DNA of 64,000 nt from CAZBUB01 sp046546355 (GTDB taxonomy: Bacteria > Desulfobacterota > Desulfovibrionia > Desulfovibrionales > Desulfothermaceae): the NCBI GenBank assembly GCA_046546355.1, contig JBKGXZ010000002.1:13421-77420 (forward strand), given 5' to 3'. The notes below the pieces were generated by a model, which saw nothing but the letters and a program-made list of their open reading frames with translations, was not told where the DNA came from and did not search any database. The position numbers and the translations under genes were made by a program. This document shows, one piece after another, positions 25,599 through 33,401 of this stretch (the first letter of the stretch is position 1; each line of letters begins with the position of its first letter).

Positions 25599-25994
25599 AG
25601 CGCTTAAGCCTCCCTGCCAGCAGGCAGGCACATGGATTTGGTTTTGGTTTTGGTGCTGCTGATATACATGTTTTGGCGTAGTCAAGCAGTTCGCAGGCTC
25701 TATCTGCAGTGGGCTGCAAACAGCAAAGCAGTAGCTTGAGGATATAGATGGATTCCGGAAGGACAGTTTGCGACACAGGGGAATGCGCCGGCACTGCTTA
25801 AATTGTCATTTGCCGTCTGAAGACCTGCTTGCTTCCAGGTCATGGCTGCAAGATGTTCAGCTGGGTGCAGCATGTAACGCTACCGATCTTTGGAGCCGTC
25901 TGGCTCCAGATACCATTTCAGGAACCCAGACCCGCTAGCCCTGAGGCGCATCCTGCGGGCCTGGGGAAAATCACCTGCATGCCAGGCGCAGGCT
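25599..25994. other. Gene-free stretch between rpsU and mutS2
   Basis: About 396 bases without a supported gene; short frames here have no recognisable content. It contains a stem-loop that may end the rpsU transcript and presumably the mutS2 promoter, which I could not place. Confidence 0.65.
25926..25964 (-). terminator. Stem-loop downstream of rpsU
   Basis: Arms 25926-25935 and 25955-25964 pair over ten positions with one G-U, with a 19-base loop, about 30 bases after the rpsU stop on the minus strand. No T-run follows, so it may be a processing or pausing structure and need not uncouple rpsU from mutS2-dnaG-rpoD. Confidence 0.4.
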
Positions 25995-26195
25995 TTAGCT
26001 GTAGCGTGACTTGCGCATTTTCTTCATCAGTCTCTTCTTTGCGGCAGCCTCTTTCTTTTTGCGCTGCACGCTAGGCTTTTCATAGTGTTGCCTCTTTTTC
26101 AGCTCTGATAGAATGCCCGCTTTTTCGCACTGTTTCTTGAACTTGCGCAGGGCAATATCAAAGTTGTCGTGGTCTCCCAAAACAATTCCCGGCAC
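25995..26195 (-). CDS. rpsU: 30S ribosomal protein S21
   Basis: A 66-residue S21: FDIALRKFKKQCEKAGILSE, then KKRQHYEKPSVQRKKKEAAA and a basic tail. S21 binds near the 3' end of 16S rRNA and assists initiation. The start codon is GTG (26195-26193), preceded by an unusually long Shine-Dalgarno (see leader entry). The gene lies upstream of mutS2-dnaG-rpoD on the same strand, an expanded version of the rpsU-dnaG-rpoD arrangement. Confidence 0.96.
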   Translation of the reverse strand: MPGIVLGDHDNFDIALRKFKKQCEKAGILSELKKRQHYEKPSVQRKKKEAAAKKRLMKKMRKSRYS

Positions 26196-26200
26196 TAGGT

Positions 26201-26247
26201 ATCACCTCCTTAGCTGAAAAATATGCTCCTGACTCGAGCAGCGAGTC
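26201..26247 (-). promoter_or_regulatory. rpsU leader: 12-base perfect Shine-Dalgarno with upstream hairpin
   Basis: On the minus strand TAAGGAGGTGAT (26212-26201) is complementary to all twelve bases usually present at the 3' end of 16S rRNA. Nineteen bases further upstream GACTCG...CGAGTC (26231-26236 with 26242-26247) forms a small hairpin. Other genes in this window have four to seven matching bases. The S21 protein sits near this part of the rRNA, so self-regulation is plausible (inference). Confidence 0.7.
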
Positions 26248-26309
26248 CTTGGGCACCAAAAAATGTAATCTAATAGCATAGCTTGTAAAGCCCAGGTCTG
26301 CAAGCATGA

Positions 26310-26344
26310 AAATGGGCCTGCAAAATATTTCTGCAGACCCATTT
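26310..26344 (-). terminator. Intrinsic terminator after the HU operon
   Basis: A 13-base stem (26310-26322 with 26332-26344, one G-U) and a short A/T loop, followed on the minus strand by TTTT in the last part of the arm. It lies about 140 bases past the small membrane protein gene. No other gene occupies 26345-26481. Confidence 0.65.
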
Positions 26345-26481
26345 CAGATAATGTCCGCTCACCCAGCCCCAGGGCATTGCTCAGCTGGAGCTAGGGGCTG
26401 CAAAGGCCAGATGCTTGCTCTGTACAAAATAGACTGAAGCTGTTGGCTGGGCTTGCAAAAAAGGGAGCCCCGCGAATGCTG

Positions 26482-26664
26482 CTACCCGTTTTTCTCTTGG
26501 TCTTCCTGAAGGGTTTGGGCCAGGGATCTGAGCACTACAAGGCCCAAGCCCAGGCCAAGGGTAGCTAGCACCGCAAATAAGACCCCGAAAAAAACCGCAT
26601 GGTCTGGCAACCACCAGGGAATATCCCAGGGCAACAGGCTGCTTAGGGATTCATGGGCAAACAT
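26482..26664 (-). CDS. Small conserved membrane protein
   Basis: A 60-residue protein with one central hydrophobic segment (about residues 23-47, HAVFFGVLFAVLATLGLGLG...) and a polar C-terminus ending EDQEKNG. A GAGGAGG ribosome site is well placed before the ATG and it starts 16 bases after the HU stop, so it is probably cotranscribed with HU. I recall similar short proteins in Desulfovibrio genomes but know no function. The topology (short N-terminus, one span) suggests an accessory subunit or small regulator. Confidence 0.65.
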   Translation of the reverse strand: MFAHESLSSLLPWDIPWWLPDHAVFFGVLFAVLATLGLGLGLVVLRSLAQTLQEDQEKNG

Positions 26665-26680
26665 GATGCCTCCTCTTGCT

Positions 26681-26953
26681 CTACTTCACTGATTCCTTGA
26701 GCAGCTTGCCAGGGCGGAACTTGACCACCTTGGCTGCAGGGATGGTGATCTCGGAGCCGGTCTGAGGGTTGCGGCCCTTGCGCTCCTTGCGTTCTTCCAC
26801 GGAAAAGGTGCCAAATCCAGTCAATGTCAGCTTGCCCTCGTTGACCAGAATGTCCTCAATAGAAGCAAGACAGGCATTTAGGGCACGCTCTGCATCCGCC
26901 TTGGTCAGTTCGGACTTCTCCGCGATTTTGGCTACCAGATCTGCTTTTGTCAT
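26681..26953 (-). CDS. hup: HU-family DNA-binding protein
   Basis: A 90-residue HU/IHF-type protein: MTKADLVAKIAEKSELTKAD, then LTLTGFGTFSVEERKERKGR and NPQTGSEITIPAAKVVKFRPG, which contains the DNA-intercalating proline in the arm. It bends and compacts DNA as a dimer. The start at 26953 is set by a perfect AAGGAGG seven bases upstream; the frame continues upstream to 27019 without support. TATAAT (minus strand, 26977-26972) lies just ahead but would leave an extremely short leader. Confidence 0.95.
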   Translation of the reverse strand: MTKADLVAKIAEKSELTKADAERALNACLASIEDILVNEGKLTLTGFGTFSVEERKERKGRNPQTGSEITIPAAKVVKFRPGKLLKESVK

Positions 26954-27309
26954 CACATTCCTCCTTTGCTGATTATAAGGTCTAGGCCAAGAGGACGCCT
27001 CCACGCTCGAGGTAACCACCCCTCACAAGGGCCGATTCAGGCCTGGGCTGACTCGACTGGGCCAGACTGTGCACCCAGAGGCATCCGAACTTAACTAAAA
27101 TAAGGCCAAAACGTATTTTGCTCATTTGCACACTGCAGCTAAACAGCGCGGGGAATAAAGGCCCACTTGCAGGCCGCCGGTCACGACTGGGCCGCGGCTG
27201 CTCAAAGCTCCGCGCCCCAAGCAAACATCTAAGATGCAGCGGAGCAAAATATAGGTTTAGCCCTAAACTTAAACAAAGAGCCGTGTCAAGACTGAAGAAG
27301 GCCAAAACC
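26954..27309. other. Gene-free stretch between ksgA and HU
   Basis: About 356 bases without a protein gene. It contains the candidate structured RNA at 27113-27251, minus-strand promoter-like elements just upstream of it (TTGTTT, 17-base spacer, TATATT, ending at about 27247; also a TTGACA further up), and the immediate HU ribosome-binding region. Confidence 0.65.
27113..27251 (-). ncRNA. Candidate structured RNA or long HU leader
   Basis: The ends TATTTTGCTC (27113-27122) and GAGCAAAATA (27242-27251) are exact reverse complements, closing a 139-base segment. Just inside, CTGCA and TGCAG can extend the stem after a bulge, and the centre holds further pairings (GCGCGG with CCGCGC; GC-rich arms near the middle). 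A minus-strand promoter-like pair ends at the right boundary. The long closing stem with an open centre resembles 6S-like RNAs in general shape, but I cannot assign a family. It could instead be the 5' leader of the HU mRNA. Confidence 0.33.
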
Positions 27310-28134
27310 TCAATTTGGTCCGGAAACATGGGAGTTTTTGCGCACCAGGGATCTGGCCAGGGCCAAATACTGCTCAGGGGTCAGAGCCTCGGGTCTGCAG
27401 GCAGAATCCACTCCGAGCTCCTGCAGCCTTTCTTGCATAGCAGATGTGTCCACTCTCTTCAAGACATTTTTCAGCTGTTTCCTGCGCTGCTGAAAGCAGA
27501 TCCGGATCAGCCAGGCCAGAGCAGAGGCTGTAGGCGCATCTATATCAGCGCAGCAAGGTCTAAGGGAGATCACAGCTGAATGCACCTTGGGTCGAGGCCT
27601 GAACACCTGGGGACCCAGGCTGAATTCATACTTGACCTGGGCAAAGTTGCGCACCCAGGCTGCCAGCCCTCCATATATCCGATTCCCTGCCGGGGCGGTC
27701 AAACGCTGGGCAACTTCCTTTTGCACAGTAAATACCATGCCTTTGGCCAGGGGGAGCTGTCTGACCAGCTCCCAGATCAAGGGCGCTGCTATATTGTAGG
27801 GCAGATTGCCTATCAGCCGGTTTACTCCTGCATCCTGCAGCCTTTGCCAGTCCAGGTCCATGGCGTCCCCAGCCGCCAGGCAAAGCCCAGGGAATTGATC
27901 CTTCAGGCCCCTGGCCAGATCCAGGTCCTTTTCCACAGCCAGCACCTGAACCGGCAGCTGAAGCAAGAACCTGGTCAAAGCCCCACAGCCGGGGCCTATC
28001 TCCAGGACAGTCTCCCCGGACTGGGCTTGCAGACAGCTGACTAGCTTCCTGGCCAGATTAGGATCCACCAAGTAGTTCTGGCCCAGGGACCTCTTGGCAG
28101 CCCGGGGCCGGTTTCGGCTGGCCATGCTCTCCAA
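27310..28134 (-). CDS. rsmA: 16S rRNA dimethyladenosine transferase
   Basis: A 274-residue KsgA/RsmA: KRSLGQNYLVDPNLARK, the SAM motif EIGPGCGALTRFLLQ, the catalytic NLPYNIAAPLIWE, and a late KVHSAVISLRP. It dimethylates two adjacent adenines near the 3' end of 16S rRNA, a late 30S assembly step. It starts seven bases after the CaiB-type gene ends. The ATG at 28134 has a downstream in-frame ATG at residue 4, so the exact start is uncertain by three residues. Confidence 0.95.
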   Translation of the reverse strand: MESMASRNRPRAAKRSLGQNYLVDPNLARKLVSCLQAQSGETVLEIGPGCGALTRFLLQLPVQVLAVEKDLDLARGLKDQFPGLCLAAGDAMDLDWQRLQDAGVNRLIGNLPYNIAAPLIWELVRQLPLAKGMVFTVQKEVAQRLTAPAGNRIYGGLAAWVRNFAQVKYEFSLGPQVFRPRPKVHSAVISLRPCCADIDAPTASALAWLIRICFQQRRKQLKNVLKRVDTSAMQERLQELGVDSACRPEALTPEQYLALARSLVRKNSHVSGPN

Positions 28135-28141
28135 GCTCCCC

Positions 28142-29299
28142 TTACTCCCTGCTTGTGCCCCCGCACACGCCCTGCTGCAGAAGGCCTTCTATTTCCTGTT
28201 TTGAATAGCCAAGCTCCTGCAGCACCTTGCAGGTATCTTGTCCAAAGCCTGGGGCAGGATTGCGTACTGAGCCTGGAGTGCGCTGCAGCTTGATCTGGAC
28301 CCCAAGGCCTTGCTTGCTTTCCTGACCTGGGCCCTTTTTCTCAGGGATCATGTCCCGCTGCAGGAACAAGGGATCCTGCTGGGCCTCCTGCAGACTTTGC
28401 ACCGGAGTTATGCAGATATCTAGCTCCCCCAGCTCCTGCTGCCAGACAGCCAGTGCCTTTTGCTTAAAGATCCTGCGCAGGGTCTGAACCACTTCCTGCC
28501 TGCGGCTTTCATCAAACTGCAGGGGGATAAGCTCCTGCAGCCCCAAATGCCTGCACAGCCGCTGCCAGAATTTGCCTTCCAGAGCACCCAGGGCCAGATA
28601 GCGCTGATCCAGGGTCTCATAGACATTATAGCAAGCATATCTGTGGGAGAGCAGGTTGTCTCCCCTGCTTAGCTTTTGCCCGCTGCTTTGCTCCAGATGC
28701 TGCACCAAAGGCAGCAGGGCCAGGCTGCAGTCAGCGATGGAAATGTCTATATATTGCCCCTTGCCGGTACGCCCCCGGTGCAGCAAAGCCAGGATAATGC
28801 CCAGGGCTGCATTCAGCCCGCCTGCCAGGTCCGCAAACTGCACTCCGGGAATGCTGGGCGAAGCTTCCCTGAGGCCCAAAAGATCCAAAACACCGGAGAC
28901 AGCCAGATAATTCACATCGTGTCCTGCCTTTTCACTGCCAGGGCCGCTTTGCCCGTAGCCGGTCAGTGAACAGTAGACAACCTCTGGATTGACCCTGCGT
29001 ACAGAACGGTAATCCACCCCCAGCCTGCCTGCCACTCCCGGCCTGAATCCCTCTAGGATCACGTCCGCCTGAGCAGCCAGCTGCAGGAATACTGCAAGCC
29101 CGGGCTCTGACTTCAAATCCAGACAGATGTGCTCCTTGTTACGGTAGACCTGGGAGACAAAAAAATCCCCGGGACTTTGCCCCTCCACTGCAATCACCCT
29201 GGCCCCATGATCCGCCAGGAGCATGGAACAGTAAGGCCCGGGAAGCAGTCTGGAAAGATCCAGGACTGTGACTCCCTGCAGAACACCTTGCTCCAACAT
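28142..29299 (-). CDS. CaiB/BaiF-family CoA transferase
   Basis: A 385-residue class III CoA transferase. N-terminal VLDLSRLLPGPYCSMLLADH, GFRPGVAGRLGVDY and GYGQSGPGSEKAGHDVNYLA are family hallmarks; the FADLAGGLNAALGIILAL stretch carries the conserved Asp that forms the acyl-aspartyl intermediate. It moves CoA between carboxylic acids; alpha-methylacyl-CoA racemases share this fold, and the sequence (racemase-like LGVDYRSV) does not separate the two. Neighbours (TetR upstream, ksgA downstream) give no substrate. The gene is on the minus strand about 160 bases after the TetR gene. Confidence 0.85.
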   Translation of the reverse strand: MLEQGVLQGVTVLDLSRLLPGPYCSMLLADHGARVIAVEGQSPGDFFVSQVYRNKEHICLDLKSEPGLAVFLQLAAQADVILEGFRPGVAGRLGVDYRSVRRVNPEVVYCSLTGYGQSGPGSEKAGHDVNYLAVSGVLDLLGLREASPSIPGVQFADLAGGLNAALGIILALLHRGRTGKGQYIDISIADCSLALLPLVQHLEQSSGQKLSRGDNLLSHRYACYNVYETLDQRYLALGALEGKFWQRLCRHLGLQELIPLQFDESRRQEVVQTLRRIFKQKALAVWQQELGELDICITPVQSLQEAQQDPLFLQRDMIPEKKGPGQESKQGLGVQIKLQRTPGSVRNPAPGFGQDTCKVLQELGYSKQEIEGLLQQGVCGGTSRE

Positions 29300-29461
29300 C
29301 CAGATGTCTGACCTCCTTTTAGGACATGGGGCTTATATGCATACCTGGGTTTGCAGCTTCGCTGACAGGAAGGAGTATAGCGGACAAGACAAACAATGGC
29401 CTTGCAGCCCAAAGAGCTACTGGTCGCACGTTCAGCAAGCAGAGCAGAGCAAAATCTGGAT

Positions 29462-30163
29462 CTAGCTCTGGCCCCGGCCCTCAGCCTCTGTCTGTTCCTG
29501 GGGAGCGAGGACACCGTTTAAATGGATGTCCACAATCTGACGCACCACATCCCGCAGGCTTAAGGCCTTATCGTCCTTGTACCAGAAATACAGCCAATGC
29601 ACTGAGCCAAACAGACAGAAAGTAAGCACTGTCAGGTTGCAGGGCTTGAGCCTGCCCATATCCATCTGCTCCTGCAGATAGCTCCTTAACTGATGCACGT
29701 TATCCTTCTCCATATCCAGTATTCCGCGCTTCTTCTCAAAGGGCAGAGATTCTATGTCGTAGAGCAGGATCTTGTTGAAGTTCTTGTTCTTTATATAGCT
29801 GGAGGTATACTTGAACAGGATATTGGTCAGCTGCTCCTTGAGCGGCATCTCTGTGCGCATGTTCCTGGATATGGCCCTGCGCATGTTCTCCTTGATCATT
29901 TCCCCGGCCTGCAGGCAGATGGTGTACAGGATTTCCTCCTTGTTGGCGAAATGGTGGTACATGGCGGCCTTACTGATGCCTACCCGCTCTGCTATCTCCC
30001 GCATGGAGGCCTTTTCGTATCCCTTCTCGTAGAAAAGCTCGTGGGCCTCGTTGAGTACCTCCTGGGCTGTCTCGTGCATCTCTGTAAATTCCTTGCTATA
30101 CATAACATCCTGCAAAAAATTGAAATTGTATCCTTGAGCCTGGTCTTTCTTACCCATCTCCAA
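29462..30163 (-). CDS. TetR/AcrR-family transcriptional regulator
   Basis: A 233-residue regulator with a TetR HTH at about residues 33-80 (AHELFYEKGYEKASMREI, then VGISKAAMYHHFANKEEIL). The C-terminal half matches the fatty-acid-responsive TetR_C style (SVHWLYFWYKDD). It precedes the CaiB-type gene on the same strand, so an acyl-CoA-related signal is a reasonable guess. A weak palindrome upstream (30216-30234) could be its operator. Confidence 0.87.
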   Translation of the reverse strand: MEMGKKDQAQGYNFNFLQDVMYSKEFTEMHETAQEVLNEAHELFYEKGYEKASMREIAERVGISKAAMYHHFANKEEILYTICLQAGEMIKENMRRAISRNMRTEMPLKEQLTNILFKYTSSYIKNKNFNKILLYDIESLPFEKKRGILDMEKDNVHQLRSYLQEQMDMGRLKPCNLTVLTFCLFGSVHWLYFWYKDDKALSLRDVVRQIVDIHLNGVLAPQEQTEAEGRGQS

Positions 30164-30215
30164 CTTCCTTGAAAATGATGGCTGAGAGGAACAATATGCC
30201 GGCCCCGAAACAACG

Positions 30216-30234
30216 TTTACTGACTGGACGTAAA
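30216..30234. promoter_or_regulatory. Weak palindrome upstream of TetR gene
   Basis: TTTAC (30216-30220) and GTAAA (30230-30234) flank nine bases, between divergent TetR and methyltransferase genes. A possible TetR operator; the half sites are short. Confidence 0.25.
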
Positions 30235-30389
30235 TTTATATACCTGACTTGTCGCGCATGTCAAGTTTGAAACAGTATGTTGAGCCTTGCAGAGGAGAAG
30301 GCTTTGGGCTAAGCTTCCCTGGCTTGTGCAGCTTCAATCCCAAGCCCATGGTCCCAGACAAAAAAATACATTGATCAGGCTATCCCTGC

Positions 30390-31043
30390 ATGGAACAATT
30401 CCAGCTGAACATCTCCGGCCGGGAGTATCTTTTTTGCCGTCCCCAGGATCTGGAAAGCCTCTGGGAACAAATGCAGGACCTGGATCAGGACGAGAGGCTT
30501 CCCTACTGGGTGGAGATTTGGCCTGCCGCCATTTTGCTGGCCAAATGGATTCTGGGGCATTGCAGCCGAGTCCAGGGCCAAAGCTGCCTGGATCTAGGCT
30601 GCGGTCTGGGCTTGACCAGTGTGGCTGCTGCAGATTGCGGGGCCAGAGTCCTGGGCTTGGATTACGAGCTCCAGGCCCTATCCTACGCCAGGCAAAACTC
30701 CCGGCTAAACGACAGCCCTGTGCGCTGGGTGCTCATGGACTGGCGAAAGCCCGCCCTAAAGCCGCACAGCTTCTCTTTCATCTGGGGCGCGGACATCATC
30801 TACGAGAGCAGGTTCTTTTCGCCCCTTTTGAAGCTGTTCTGCCAAGCCCTGGCCCCAGGGGGAGAAATCTGGCTGAGCAGCCCCCAAAGGGAAGTGGCCG
30901 AACCCTTCTGGGAGCTCCTTGATGCTTCAGGCTGGACCTGGGAGCAGGTCAAACAAGAGAGTGTGCCCTATCGGGGGCCGGTAAACATCCAGATCCATAT
31001 CTGGAAAATAATCCGCAAAGACTCGTCCCTGATTCGACAATGA
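30390..31043 (+). CDS. Class I SAM-dependent methyltransferase (protein-methyltransferase type)
   Basis: A 217-residue methyltransferase with the SAM motif LDLGCGLGLTSVAAADCGA (from about residue 67), then VLGLDYELQALSYARQN and IWGADIIYE. The PYWVEIWPAAILLAKWI lead-in is typical of the METTL/PrmA-like lysine or small-molecule methyltransferases; the substrate is not predictable. Its stop overlaps the permease start by four bases (ATGA), suggesting coupled translation, although the functional link is not obvious. A weak ribosome site makes the start slightly uncertain. Confidence 0.78.
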   Translation: MEQFQLNISGREYLFCRPQDLESLWEQMQDLDQDERLPYWVEIWPAAILLAKWILGHCSRVQGQSCLDLGCGLGLTSVAAADCGARVLGLDYELQALSYARQNSRLNDSPVRWVLMDWRKPALKPHSFSFIWGADIIYESRFFSPLLKLFCQALAPGGEIWLSSPQREVAEPFWELLDASGWTWEQVKQESVPYRGPVNIQIHIWKIIRKDSSLIRQ

Positions 31044-32167
31044 GCATTGAAGTATACCATACACAGTACGCGTCCGGGACTGACCAGGAGTCCCTGCTGG
31101 CTGACTTCTGGCGCAACTTTACCAAAAACCGCCTCGCAGTTGCCGGACTGGTTATATTCCTGCTCTTTTTCGCCTTGTCCCTATTGGGCCTGGCTTTGAC
31201 CTTCGGGCCGGACCCTGTCCTGGACCCGGCCCAGATTCGGCTCCAGGACAAACTCCAGCCCCCTTTGTCAAGACCAGCTAAACAGGGACTGCAAAGCAGT
31301 GACCCCCAAGCTCTGGGTATTTATCTCCTAGGCACTGACCAGCTGGGCAGGGATGTCCTGGCCAGGATGCTGCAAGGAGCCTGGGTCTCCCTGACCGTGG
31401 GCTTTGTGGCCGTGGGCATCTCTGTGGCTGTGGGCATCTGTATAGGGGGTATTGCGGGTTATTTCGGCCACGCGCTATTCAACCTACAAGCCATGCTCCA
31501 GTGCGCTCTGGTGCTAGCTGCTGGCCTGGGCTTCCTGCTGGGCTGGCATCTGCCTGCTGGGCTGCTCCTGTTCCTGACACTGCTCTGGATCAGCCTCTCC
31601 TGGAGCCGGGGCAAGCTGGACTCCCAGACCCTGCGCAGACAGGGTGTGGCAGTAGACACGCTGCTCATGCGCTTTGTGGACATCATGCTTTGCTTCCCCA
31701 GCTTCTTTTTGATCCTGACTGTCATCGCCCTGCTGCCAGCCAGCATCTACAACATAATGATCGTAATCGGACTTACCAGCTGGATGGGCACTGCCCGCTT
31801 TGTCCGCGCAGAGTTTTTGTCCCTGCGGGAACAAGAATTCGTGCTTGCCGCCCGTTCCTTAGGCGTAAGCAGCCCCCGCATCATCCTGCAGCACATGCTG
31901 CCCAACGCTATGGCGCCGGTGCTGGTCTCCGCTACCATCGGCATAGCCACTGCTATCCTTACAGAGGCAGGGCTGAGCTTTCTGGGCTTTGGGGTTCCCC
32001 CTCCCCAGGCCACCTGGGGCAACATCCTGTCCGAGGGCAAGAGGTTCATCTTCGATGCCCCCTGGCTGACCCTGATTCCGGGCTGCAGCATCCTGATCGT
32101 GGTTCTGGCCTTCAACCTCTTCGGGGAAGGGCTGCGGGACGCTTTGAACCCAAAGTTGCAGAACTAA
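31040..32167 (+). CDS. Peptide/nickel-type ABC transporter permease (DppC/OppC) with insertion
   Basis: A 375-residue permease. It has a DppC-type N-terminus (QESLLADFWRNFTKNRLAV, then a membrane segment), LLGTDQLGRDVLARMLQGAW, and the cytoplasmic EAA loop EFVLAARSLGVSSPRIILQ contacting the ATPases. The conserved stretch normally running continuously as IAGYxG...DTLLMRxVD is split: after GGIAGYFGHAL (to about residue 146) there are roughly 60 extra residues with two hydrophobic segments, then VDTLLMRFVDIMLCFPS resumes at about 205. Typical DppC proteins are about 300 residues. It would form the inner-membrane channel with DppB, which is not in the window. Confidence 0.82.
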   Translation: MSIEVYHTQYASGTDQESLLADFWRNFTKNRLAVAGLVIFLLFFALSLLGLALTFGPDPVLDPAQIRLQDKLQPPLSRPAKQGLQSSDPQALGIYLLGTDQLGRDVLARMLQGAWVSLTVGFVAVGISVAVGICIGGIAGYFGHALFNLQAMLQCALVLAAGLGFLLGWHLPAGLLLFLTLLWISLSWSRGKLDSQTLRRQGVAVDTLLMRFVDIMLCFPSFFLILTVIALLPASIYNIMIVIGLTSWMGTARFVRAEFLSLREQEFVLAARSLGVSSPRIILQHMLPNAMAPVLVSATIGIATAILTEAGLSFLGFGVPPPQATWGNILSEGKRFIFDAPWLTLIPGCSILIVVLAFNLFGEGLRDALNPKLQN

Positions 32168-32171
32168 TGAC

Positions 32172-32200
32172 TTGACACATCTCGAGTGTCGGACATTATG
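32172..32200 (+). promoter_or_regulatory. Candidate sigma-70 promoter for the ATPase genes
   Basis: TTGACA (32172-32177) and ATTATG (32195-32200) with a 17-base spacer, directly after the permease stop. It would give a leader of about 185 bases ahead of the first ATPase gene; the rest of 32201-32390 shows no gene. Confidence 0.45.
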
Positions 32201-32390
32201 AACCCTCCCCTAACCTCTTCCTCCCGCCTGGAAGACAGGTGGCAGGGACGAAAATCAGAGCAAGAAAAAGTTCGTGCCGATAACCGGACAACGCACACAT
32301 GACCCGGTACTAGCAGCCATTGCCTTTGAATAAGTTTTTACCAGCCCAGGACCGAGTTCAAAATTGTACCCAAGGCAAATCTAAGCCCAT

Positions 32391-33401
32391 ATGCACTCCC
32401 CCCTGCTCCATATAGAAGACCTGCATATCCATTTCCCCGCGGAGGGAGGCCCTTCTAGGCCTGTACAGGGCCTGGATCTGCAGATCGAGCCCGCAGAGAC
32501 TGTATGCCTGGTGGGCGAATCCGGCTGCGGCAAGACCCTGAGCGCGCTGAGCGTGCTGGGCCTGTTGCCCTGCCCTCCCGGATATATCCCCCAGGGTCGG
32601 GTCCTGCTGCAGGGCAGGGATGTGCTGCGCATGAGCCCCCAGCAGCTAAGGGAACTGAGGGGAGACAGGGTGGGCATGGTCTTCCAGGATCCCCTGACCT
32701 CCCTGAATCCGGTGTTCAGTATTGGCCAGCAGCTGGAGGAGGCCTTTTCCGCACACAACAGGATGCAGGCCCAGGAGCTCAGACAGGCCTGTATCCAGGC
32801 CTTGCACAAGGTCGGAATCCAAGACCCGGAAGCCAGGTTGCACAACTACCCCCACCAGCTAAGCGGGGGCCAGAGGCAGCGGGTGCTGATCGCCATGGCC
32901 ATGGCCTGCGCCCCGGACCTCTTGATAGCTGATGAGCCCACCACGGCCTTGGATGTCACTGTCCAGGCCCAGATCCTGAGCCTGCTCAGGTCCCTGACCC
33001 GGCAGCAGGACCAAAGCGTGCTGTATATCACCCATGATCTGGGCGTGGTACGCAGTGTGGCTGACCGGGTCTATATCATGTACGCTGGCCTGATAGTGGA
33101 GCAGGGCCCCAGCCGGAGCATATTCCAGGACCCCAGGCACCCCTATACCCAGGGCTTATTGACCTCTATGCCCGGATTCGATAAAAAAGGCCAGGAGCTG
33201 TATACTATCCCCGGCACCGTGCCAGATCCGGGGCATCGGCCCAGCGGTTGCCCCTTCCATCCCAGATGCTTTGCAGCCAGACCCTGGTGCAGCAGGCAGC
33301 TGCCGAGCCTGCAGAGATGCGGATCTGAGCACCTGGTCCGCTGCCCGGTGCTAAACCAGGCTCCCTCTGCTGCAACTTTGGCCCCAGGAGCTATTGCCTG
33401 A
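32391..33401 (+). CDS. Oligopeptide/dipeptide ABC transporter ATP-binding protein (DppD/OppD type)
   Basis: A 336-residue ATPase: Walker A GESGCGKT at 42-49, signature LSGGQRQRVLIAMAMA, Walker B LLIADEPTTALDV, and a C-terminal oligopeptide-type tail with clustered Cys (PSGCPFHPRCFAARPWC). It powers import of oligopeptides, dipeptides or nickel complexes with the next gene product. The ATG has an upstream AAGGC only. Its stop shares one base with the next start (TGATG), so the two ATPases are coupled. No solute-binding protein is encoded nearby. Confidence 0.88.
   Translation: MHSPLLHIEDLHIHFPAEGGPSRPVQGLDLQIEPAETVCLVGESGCGKTLSALSVLGLLPCPPGYIPQGRVLLQGRDVLRMSPQQLRELRGDRVGMVFQDPLTSLNPVFSIGQQLEEAFSAHNRMQAQELRQACIQALHKVGIQDPEARLHNYPHQLSGGQRQRVLIAMAMACAPDLLIADEPTTALDVTVQAQILSLLRSLTRQQDQSVLYITHDLGVVRSVADRVYIMYAGLIVEQGPSRSIFQDPRHPYTQGLLTSMPGFDKKGQELYTIPGTVPDPGHRPSGCPFHPRCFAARPWCSRQLPSLQRCGSEHLVRCPVLNQAPSAATLAPGAIA

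Noticed and set aside
25564..25794. 76-codon minus-strand frame upstream of mutS2
   Set aside because: Low-information sequence overlapping the mutS2 start in another frame.
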